From Collinsella sp. UBA6357 (GTDB lineage Bacteria; Actinomycetota; Coriobacteriia; Coriobacteriales; Coriobacteriaceae): a DNA stretch of 46,782 nucleotides. Of the stretch, positions 41,319-46,782 are shown in pieces. The notes beneath the pieces were generated by a model, which worked only from the letters and a program-made list of their open reading frames with translations, made no database searches and was not told the origin of the DNA. Location of the stretch: contig DJRP01000011.1 in the NCBI GenBank assembly GCA_002437815.1, positions 1-46,782 on the forward strand, read 5' to 3'. Made by a program: the position numbers and the translations under genes. Position 1 is the stretch's first letter; every line of letters begins with the position of its first letter.

Positions 41319-42284
41319 CTAACGCTGGATCTGCCGCGCGATGCCGTCGGCGATAAACTGCGCCCCGGCATCGTTGGGATGGAGTCCATCGATATACAGT
41401 CCACCGACATGCGGTGAGACGGCATTCCCGTCTATGGCATCGAAGCCCGCCTGCTGCGCAGCCGCATAAATTTTACCCCGTACGCATTCGAACAAGCCCC
41501 GATCGATCTTGGTCCCCTGGTTCTGCATGCGATACAGCGGTGTGAGCACATGAACGACAGCGTCGCCGGCCTCTGCCGCAAGCCGGTCCATATAGGCGTC
41601 GACACGTGCGCTAAACGCATCGATGGCGTCCCTACGCTCAACGATGGCCGTGAAGTCGTTGGTGCCGTAGGCGACGAGGATCTCATCGGCTCCAAAAGTA
41701 CGCACATCTCCCAGATGCGCTTGGTCAAAAACGGCTCCACCGACTCCCTGATTGACCCAATCCCAACCGAGCCGCTTACCCAGAAGGACAGGAAAATCCA
41801 GCGAGGGATGGAACACCTCCATACCCTGTGTGATGGAATCTCCCAGATAGAGAGCACGGCGCGCCCTGGGTGTCGTCGAGGGCCGAATCCCTGGAACCTC
41901 GATGTCGGAGATGACGACACGGGCGCTGTAGGGAAGATAGACGCACACGCGCACCGAGCCTGTTCCGCCGACGACATGCGCCACGCGTCCGTGATGGCTC
42001 TCGTCGGGCTCCCGCACCGATGCAGCGAAGACGCCGTCCTCGTAAAAATCAAACACGCAATGACGACGGCAATATGAATCCGCGGCATATGAGAACGAGA
42101 GCTCGGTGCCGCCATCGACCTCGAACTCCATCGTGATACCGGACGTATCCCATGCACGGACACGGGATGTCTCGCTCTCACGGGAGTACACATCGAGCAT
42201 CTCGTCGCTCATACGCACGGGCAGATAGCCCCCATCGACGCGTTTGACGTCGAAACAATGCCTGAATATCCAACCAAGGTCCAT
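41319..42284 (-). CDS. SGNH/GDSL-type esterase
   Basis: 321 residues from the ATG at 42284 (MDLGWIFRHCFDVKRVDGG), behind GAGGAGGGCC. An N-terminal beta-sandwich (about 1-130) precedes the SGNH domain. Block I is LYLGDSITQG with the nucleophilic Ser, block II Gly in NQGVGGA, block III VAYGTNDF, and block V DGLHPNDAG with the catalytic Asp and His. It lacks a signal peptide, so it acts in the cytoplasm. Removing acetyl groups from imported oligosaccharides is the likely job, in line with the rhamnosidase gene next to it. Confidence 0.88.
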   Translation of the reverse strand: MDLGWIFRHCFDVKRVDGGYLPVRMSDEMLDVYSRESETSRVRAWDTSGITMEFEVDGGTELSFSYAADSYCRRHCVFDFYEDGVFAASVREPDESHHGRVAHVVGGTGSVRVCVYLPYSARVVISDIEVPGIRPSTTPRARRALYLGDSITQGMEVFHPSLDFPVLLGKRLGWDWVNQGVGGAVFDQAHLGDVRTFGADEILVAYGTNDFTAIVERRDAIDAFSARVDAYMDRLAAEAGDAVVHVLTPLYRMQNQGTKIDRGLFECVRGKIYAAAQQAGFDAIDGNAVSPHVGGLYIDGLHPNDAGAQFIADGIARQIQR

Positions 42285-42308
42285 CAGGGCCCTCCTCGCA
42301 AACAAGAA

Positions 42309-42336
42309 GGGGCGCCCGTACTGTTGCGAGCACCCC
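42309..42336 (-). terminator. Hairpin between rhamnosidase and esterase genes
   Basis: The minus strand forms GGGGTGCTCG...CGGGCGCCCC (ten pairs including G-U), followed by TTCTTGTTTG, just before the esterase ribosome site. Probably a partial terminator inside the operon. Confidence 0.6.
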
Positions 42337-42356
42337 TTTGGCTTCCATATAAGCGT

Positions 42357-44597
42357 TTACTTGTCGCTATCGATAACACCCTCGTTATCGCAAACGACCT
42401 CACCGTTCTTGGCATCCTTGTGGATATGCCACTCGGTGCCGTGAAACGGAACGTGAAGGTCAAAACTCTCGAGCTCGCGCGGAACATGCGGCTCAAAGCG
42501 AAAACCTTCCTTCTTCGAGGGGTCGGGCACGACGCCGGCGATATCCTCGATGAGGACCGGAATGGGCGCCGCCGCCCAGGCGTGGCACAGGCTCGTGTTC
42601 CACTTTTGGTCGCGACCCCATGCCTCCCAGCAGGTCGTCGCGCCCTCGCGGATCATGTTGACCCAGCCGTGCTCGCTCTCGTTCACGAGCGTCTCGAAGA
42701 CATCGTGGTAACGACCGATGCGGGCAAGGCCCTTGAGGTAGAAGTACGAAAGCATGACGCCGCAGCACAGACCCTTGCCGAGCATGAAGTCGGCGATGCC
42801 GTTTTCGGTGCCCGTGGGGCAGAGATCGAAATACAGAGCGTACATGTTGGAGTGGAGCGCCGAGTGCGAGCTGGTCTCGGAATCGACGAAAAGGCCGGTC
42901 TCGGGACGGAAGAATGCCTTTTGATAGGACGCTCGAAGCGCCTTCCAGTCATACGCGTGCTCCTTGATACCGAGTATATCCTCGATCTGACCGAGCGTCT
43001 TTGCCGCTCCGCACCACAGGGCATTGATGACGTTGTGACAACCCGGGGCCACGATCGGGCGCGAGAGTTCGAAATCGTAACCGTCGCGCAGGTTCTCGGG
43101 CCAGTCGACCAGATTCCATTTGTCAGCCACCTGTTCAAGCAGGCCGTCAGCGCGCTGGTAGCGACTAAAGTGATCGAGAACACCCTTGGCGACCGGATAG
43201 TAACGCGCGAGGAAATCGGTATCGCCCGTCACGCCGTAATGAGTGAGAAGCATCTGACTCCACAGCAGGGAGAAATCGGCGATCTCCTGCATAAAGGAGC
43301 CCGGCGACACACCCATCAGCCCGCCATCGATGAACTCGGCGGTCTGCGCGAACTGCTCGATGCACTTCTCGAGCATCTCGGTGGTGCCCGTCAGCCACGC
43401 CTGCGAGCGCGAGATGACGACGGAGTCGCCCAGATACTGCCCCTTCTCACGGCTCGGGCAATCGAGATAGGCCTCCTGCGTGCCCAGCTCGACGCCGCGC
43501 TTGCAGATATCGAAGACCGGTTTGACCCACTTGTTCGAAGCCCCGACACGACAGAGCGACTTATCGATCGGATAATGGCGCTCAAGGGCATGGATGCCCT
43601 GCAGCTCGACATCCTTGGGAATAACGAGCTCGACATAACGAAACGCCTTGTAGTCGTATTGATCGAGCACCGAAAAACCCTCGGCGAGGGTCCAGGTTTC
43701 CTCATAGCGGCAGTTGCACCGCATATCGAAGCGCACCGAACCGTCATCATTGAGCTCCTCGCCACAGCGGATGACGATCTGCTCTCCGGAATGACCGTAG
43801 GCGCGCAGCACCAGGCCGGCCGTGATCTCGCGACCGAAATCGATGCGCACGATGTTACCGGCGTTGGCGGCATCTTGCGGCGTGTCGGCGAAGTTCGCGG
43901 CATCGATCGTCTGCATGCCATGCGGGGCCAGACGATGAAACTCGAGCATCTTGGTCGGCTGAGGTTGCAGCTTGTAGTCGGCCCAGGTCGCCTCGACCAT
44001 AGGCTTCCAGTAACTATCGTCAAAGCGCTCCTCGGCCCAGTGCTCGTTCCACTTGTTGGAATCGAAGTTCTCTAGGAACTGCGTCTCATAGCCCACCGTG
44101 TCGCCCATGCCGTAGGCATCGCTCACGGTATAACGCCAGCTGGGTTCGAATCGCGAGGCCACGGTCCCGTTGGGGCGCAGGCACAGAACATCCGCAGCGA
44201 GCGCGCAGCGACCGTCAGCGCTTCCCCATACACGATTAAGCAGGCCCTGATAGTACACATGCACAGCCAGGGTGTTCTCGCCATCGTGAAGAAAGGGCGT
44301 GATGTCGACGGTGTTGTAGTAATAGTGCTCGATAAACGCCGGGGCCGGGCCCTGGGCGACGAGCTCGCCGTTCACGTACAGTTTGTAATAATCATCCGCC
44401 GAGATGCGCACGACCGTGCTGTTGCCGGACTCGCCGCGCGTCACATGAGCGCGAGCGAGCACGTGGTAGTTGACGATATCGATGGGGGCGGCAGGGTTCT
44501 CCTCCTGCTCCTTGTGATACATGCAGATGGGCTTGACATCGGCGAACGCATCGGTCGTGAGCCAGGTTGGGTCGAACAGGATGCTCGAACTAGCCAT
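42357..44597 (-). CDS. Alpha-L-rhamnosidase, GH78-like
   Basis: 746 residues from the ATG at 44597 (MASSSILFDPTWLTTDAF), behind GGAGGTCATAAA. N-terminal beta domains (about 1-300) contain the ISADDYYKLYVNGELVAQGP lectin-like stretch. The catalytic alpha-barrel has the family motif DCPSREKGQYLGDSVVI and the later WNLVDWPENLRDGYDF and GATTCWEAWGRDQKWNTSLCHAW segments, where the general acid and base residues lie. There is no signal peptide, so rhamnosides must be imported first, presumably by the GPH symporter of the same operon. Confidence 0.9.
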   Translation of the reverse strand: MASSSILFDPTWLTTDAFADVKPICMYHKEQEENPAAPIDIVNYHVLARAHVTRGESGNSTVVRISADDYYKLYVNGELVAQGPAPAFIEHYYYNTVDITPFLHDGENTLAVHVYYQGLLNRVWGSADGRCALAADVLCLRPNGTVASRFEPSWRYTVSDAYGMGDTVGYETQFLENFDSNKWNEHWAEERFDDSYWKPMVEATWADYKLQPQPTKMLEFHRLAPHGMQTIDAANFADTPQDAANAGNIVRIDFGREITAGLVLRAYGHSGEQIVIRCGEELNDDGSVRFDMRCNCRYEETWTLAEGFSVLDQYDYKAFRYVELVIPKDVELQGIHALERHYPIDKSLCRVGASNKWVKPVFDICKRGVELGTQEAYLDCPSREKGQYLGDSVVISRSQAWLTGTTEMLEKCIEQFAQTAEFIDGGLMGVSPGSFMQEIADFSLLWSQMLLTHYGVTGDTDFLARYYPVAKGVLDHFSRYQRADGLLEQVADKWNLVDWPENLRDGYDFELSRPIVAPGCHNVINALWCGAAKTLGQIEDILGIKEHAYDWKALRASYQKAFFRPETGLFVDSETSSHSALHSNMYALYFDLCPTGTENGIADFMLGKGLCCGVMLSYFYLKGLARIGRYHDVFETLVNESEHGWVNMIREGATTCWEAWGRDQKWNTSLCHAWAAAPIPVLIEDIAGVVPDPSKKEGFRFEPHVPRELESFDLHVPFHGTEWHIHKDAKNGEVVCDNEGVIDSDK

Positions 44598-44624
44598 TTT
44601 ATGACCTCCAGACAAAAAACGTCG

Positions 44625-44957
44625 TTACTTGAGCAGATCGGAGAAATCCTCGACAAGCTCGGTGTAGATCTGGGTCCAGGAGCGGGCTCCCTCGAGATAC
44701 TTGACCTGCATGCTCTGGGTGAAGGCATCGAGATAGCCCTCGACCTTGGCCTTCTTGTCGGCGGCAAGATCGCTGGCAGCGACCTTCTCCTTGAGAGCGG
44801 CGCAGGACTGACGGCAGCGCAGCGCCTCCCACTCGTTATAGGTCATCTTCTCGACCGAGCCGTCCTCGGCCTCGCTCAAAACAAAGGTATCGGGCTCGAC
44901 CTCGACGGCGGTGCAGGCATCGGTAGCCTTCTTGTGCAGCAGAATCTTCTGGGACAT
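44625..44957 (-). CDS. Small soluble protein of unknown function (110 residues)
   Basis: MSQKILLHKKATDACTAVEV..., behind GAAAGGAATGCATC. The N-terminal third looks beta-structured and acidic, the rest is helical and rich in Lys, Glu and Ala (ALKEKVAASDLAADKKAKVEG), ending WTQIYTELVEDFSDLLK. No membrane segment, signal peptide or metal motif is present. It lies 27 bases before the rhamnosidase and 71 bases after the symporter gene, so it is part of the same operon. Not recognised. Confidence 0.82.
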   Translation of the reverse strand: MSQKILLHKKATDACTAVEVEPDTFVLSEAEDGSVEKMTYNEWEALRCRQSCAALKEKVAASDLAADKKAKVEGYLDAFTQSMQVKYLEGARSWTQIYTELVEDFSDLLK

Positions 44958-44977
44958 GATGCATTCCTTTCTAAAGA

Positions 44978-45008
44978 GGGCCCGGCGAGCACATGCTCAA
45001 CCGAGCCC
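44978..45008 (-). terminator. Hairpin between symporter and small-protein genes
   Basis: The minus strand reads GGGCTCGG-TT-GAGC-ATGT-GCTC-G-CCGGGCCC, followed by TCTTT. It is a strong stem with a short T tract, 20 bases after the symporter stop, probably lowering expression of the genes behind it. Confidence 0.6.
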
Positions 45009-45028
45009 GTTATCAAACGATGCAAGGA

Positions 45029-46615
45029 TTACTTGGCAGCGACGACGACGTCGCCCTCCTTCTCGGGCCAAAGGTCCTCGTACTTGCGACCGGTGAGCTC
45101 CTCGCAGACCTCGCGGGCCTTAGGCGTGACATCGGCCTTGGAGCCACCGTTTTCGAGGCGGCTGATCTCGGCCTCGAGGACGGCGTGGGTCTCCTTGTTC
45201 AGGAACACCTTGCGGCTCTCGATAAAGGCCAAAACGATAAGGATCACGGTGCCCAAGAAGAACGTGAGGGCGATGCCCATCTGAACATCAGAGTGCGCGG
45301 CCATGTCGCTAAAGGTCTTCATCGTGGAAGAGTTGTAACCGATGGCGGACAGGATGATACCGGCGATCCAGGTGGCAAGGGCGCCCGTGGACTTGCGCAG
45401 GAAGCTCATGACGGAGGCGTAGATGCCGGCGCGGTCCTCACGGCTCATGATGTAGTCGACGTCGGCCATGAACGGGAAGATGTTCCAGGGCGTGAACTCG
45501 AGCATCGCGCGACCGCACTGGTAGACGATGGAGACGATGATCAGCAGGACGACGACGGTCGTGGGGTCGGAGATACCGAGCATCCAGATGGCGAGGTAAC
45601 CGACCATGGCGACGATGATAGAGCCGTAGGAGCAGCTGAACAGGAAGCGCGGACCGTGGGTCACCATGAGCTTGGTGGCGACGATAGTCGCGGGGATGCC
45701 CAGAACGGCCATGGCCTGCAGGATCCAGGGGACGTTCGCGGCGACACCGGAGATGCACAGGACGACGAAGTTCACGAGCAGCGTGGAATAGAAATCCTTA
45801 CCCGTGAAGGAGCACAGGTACACGATCAGATGGGTGCGGAAGGCCTTGTTCTGGAACGTCGCCTTGTAATCTCCGAAGGTCTTCTTCAGGGACTCGCCAA
45901 GCGTCAGCTTGGGCTCGGCCTCCATCTCGGCAATCATCTCGGGCGTAACGGGGCGCTCCCAGGTGAAGCGCCAGGAGATGAAGATGGCGACGATGAACAG
46001 GATCGTCCAAGCGATACCGGCGTAGAGGTAGGCGTTGACCTGAACGCTCTCGGGCAGCGACTTCAAGAATGCAAGGATCAGGAAGACGAGCGCGGTACCG
46101 GTGGCGGAGATGATCATGCGCGAGCCGGAGAGCGTGGTGCGCTTGGTATAGTCACGCGTCATCTCGGCGGGAAGCGTCTCCCATGGGATGATCAGCATGG
46201 CGATGATGACCTCCATACCCACGTACACGGCAAGGTAGTACGTGAAGCTCGGCGCACCGCTCGCGTCCTTGACGTTAATCCAGAACAGCGGGAAGACACA
46301 GGCGAAGAGGATCAGGCCGACGAACATAAAGAAGTGACGGCGACCGAAACGCTGACCGAGCTTGGTCTTGTAGAAGTTATCGGTAATGGGGCCGAACACC
46401 ATGTTCCAGATGCAGTCCACGATACGGCCGGCGGCGGCAATGGTGCCGGCGATGGCAGGGTCAAACCCCTGGGCCAAGGTGAGATAGGCGAAGATGACGC
46501 CGGAAACGATGTTGTTCCAGCCACCGCCCATGAGATCCATCATGCCGTAGCAGACGCCCGTCTTGGCATTAATCTCCTTTGGCTCGTAAACCCAGTTCTT
46601 CTTCTTTTCTGACAT
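45029..46615 (-). CDS. GPH-family sugar:cation symporter
   Basis: 528 residues with about twelve membrane segments, behind AAAGGATAACCT. The start GVCYGMMDLMGGGWNNIVSG and the loop DNFYKTKLGQRFGRRHFFM between segments 2 and 3 are typical of glycoside-pentoside-hexuronide symporters in the MFS fold. A long soluble C-terminus (about 470-528) follows. It most likely imports a rhamnosyl or uronic-acid glycoside for the rhamnosidase of the same operon. The cation is unknown. Confidence 0.88.
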   Translation of the reverse strand: MSEKKKNWVYEPKEINAKTGVCYGMMDLMGGGWNNIVSGVIFAYLTLAQGFDPAIAGTIAAAGRIVDCIWNMVFGPITDNFYKTKLGQRFGRRHFFMFVGLILFACVFPLFWINVKDASGAPSFTYYLAVYVGMEVIIAMLIIPWETLPAEMTRDYTKRTTLSGSRMIISATGTALVFLILAFLKSLPESVQVNAYLYAGIAWTILFIVAIFISWRFTWERPVTPEMIAEMEAEPKLTLGESLKKTFGDYKATFQNKAFRTHLIVYLCSFTGKDFYSTLLVNFVVLCISGVAANVPWILQAMAVLGIPATIVATKLMVTHGPRFLFSCSYGSIIVAMVGYLAIWMLGISDPTTVVVLLIIVSIVYQCGRAMLEFTPWNIFPFMADVDYIMSREDRAGIYASVMSFLRKSTGALATWIAGIILSAIGYNSSTMKTFSDMAAHSDVQMGIALTFFLGTVILIVLAFIESRKVFLNKETHAVLEAEISRLENGGSKADVTPKAREVCEELTGRKYEDLWPEKEGDVVVAAK

Positions 46616-46635
46616 AGGTTATCCTTTACTTTCGA

Positions 46636-46693
46636 CCCCCTGATGGGGGCGTTTAAGGTCGGGCTGTCGATCGCCAAATCCAGACAGCCCGAC
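46636..46693 (-). terminator. Paired hairpins upstream of the symporter gene
   Basis: The minus strand forms GTCGGGCTGTC...GACAGCCCGAC (46658-46693) and then GCCCCC-ATCA-GGGGG(T) (46636-46649) right before the symporter ribosome site. No long T tract follows the first stem. It may end the upstream gene's transcript or process the operon RNA. Confidence 0.55.
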
Positions 46694-46719
46694 TCCCCTA
46701 CTTTTCCAAGAGGACGCTC

Positions 46720-46782
46720 TTACGCCTCAAAGAAACCGAAGTAATCGTGCGCGTTGTTGTAGCACACGTCCTCGACGACCTG
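46720..46782 (-). CDS. C-terminal fragment, possibly uronate isomerase
   Basis: Only the last 20 codons are inside the window: QVVEDVCYNNAHDYFGFFEA and a TAA stop. The VVEDVCYNNAxxYFGF ending resembles the C-terminus of UxaC-type uronate isomerases and related amidohydrolase-fold enzymes. That would fit the KDG kinase and KDPG aldolase genes nearby. With so little sequence, this stays tentative. Confidence 0.5.
   Translation of the reverse strand, partial: QVVEDVCYNNAHDYFGFFEA

Overview
The window looks like chromosomal DNA of a GC-rich, gut-type actinobacterium of class Coriobacteriia, most likely Collinsella or a close relative. This is inferred from the GC-rich codon use, the several PTS/6-phospho-beta-glucosidase systems, LicT-type antiterminators, a fused moaC-mobB gene and the general gene content. 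No rRNA, tRNA or CRISPR array was found, and most genes are on the minus strand.

Layout. 1-1692: gatC and the 5' part of gatA (tRNA amidotransferase). 1980-18256: a beta-glucoside block with four family-1 glycosidases, two PTS EIIBC permeases (neither has a IIA domain), two LicT-like antiterminators each preceded by a recognisable RAT element, an AEC transporter, a HAD phosphatase and a PRD regulator divergent from the fourth glycosidase. The block is interrupted at 7128-8160 by an AT-rich cassette. That cassette encodes an exported protein of unknown function and a 59-residue membrane protein, and it is bracketed by a 49-bp exact copy of the 3' end of one glycosidase gene. 18331-21593: a histidine phosphatase and molybdenum-cofactor genes (moaA, moaC-mobB fusion). 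21717-28458: two multidrug-export modules, one MarR plus a heterodimeric ABC exporter and one MATE plus MerR. 28463-35203: ligA, an HtrA-type protease, an orphan OmpR-type regulator resembling GlnR, and glnA. 35431-36986: an ECF sigma factor and a membrane-anchored putative anti-sigma protein. 37084-46782: a LacI-controlled KDG kinase/KDPG aldolase pair, a YczE-like membrane protein, and an operon with a GPH sugar symporter, a 110-residue unknown protein, an alpha-L-rhamnosidase, an SGNH esterase and, cut off by the window end, what is probably a uronate isomerase.

The genes fit a fermentative specialist on plant glycosides. PTS permeases import and phosphorylate beta-glucosides, GH1 enzymes split the phosphorylated sugars, and LicT/RAT switches tie expression to supply. 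On the right, the rhamnosidase, symporter and Entner-Doudoroff lower-branch enzymes suggest use of a rhamnose- and uronate-containing glycan.

The intergenic DNA is unusually rich in inverted repeats. It holds a two-copy element with 25-42 bp arms containing an extended Shine-Dalgarno sequence, a palindromic family sharing CCCCTGGCAC (one copy is translated as the tail of an ABC transporter), and several large single hairpins.
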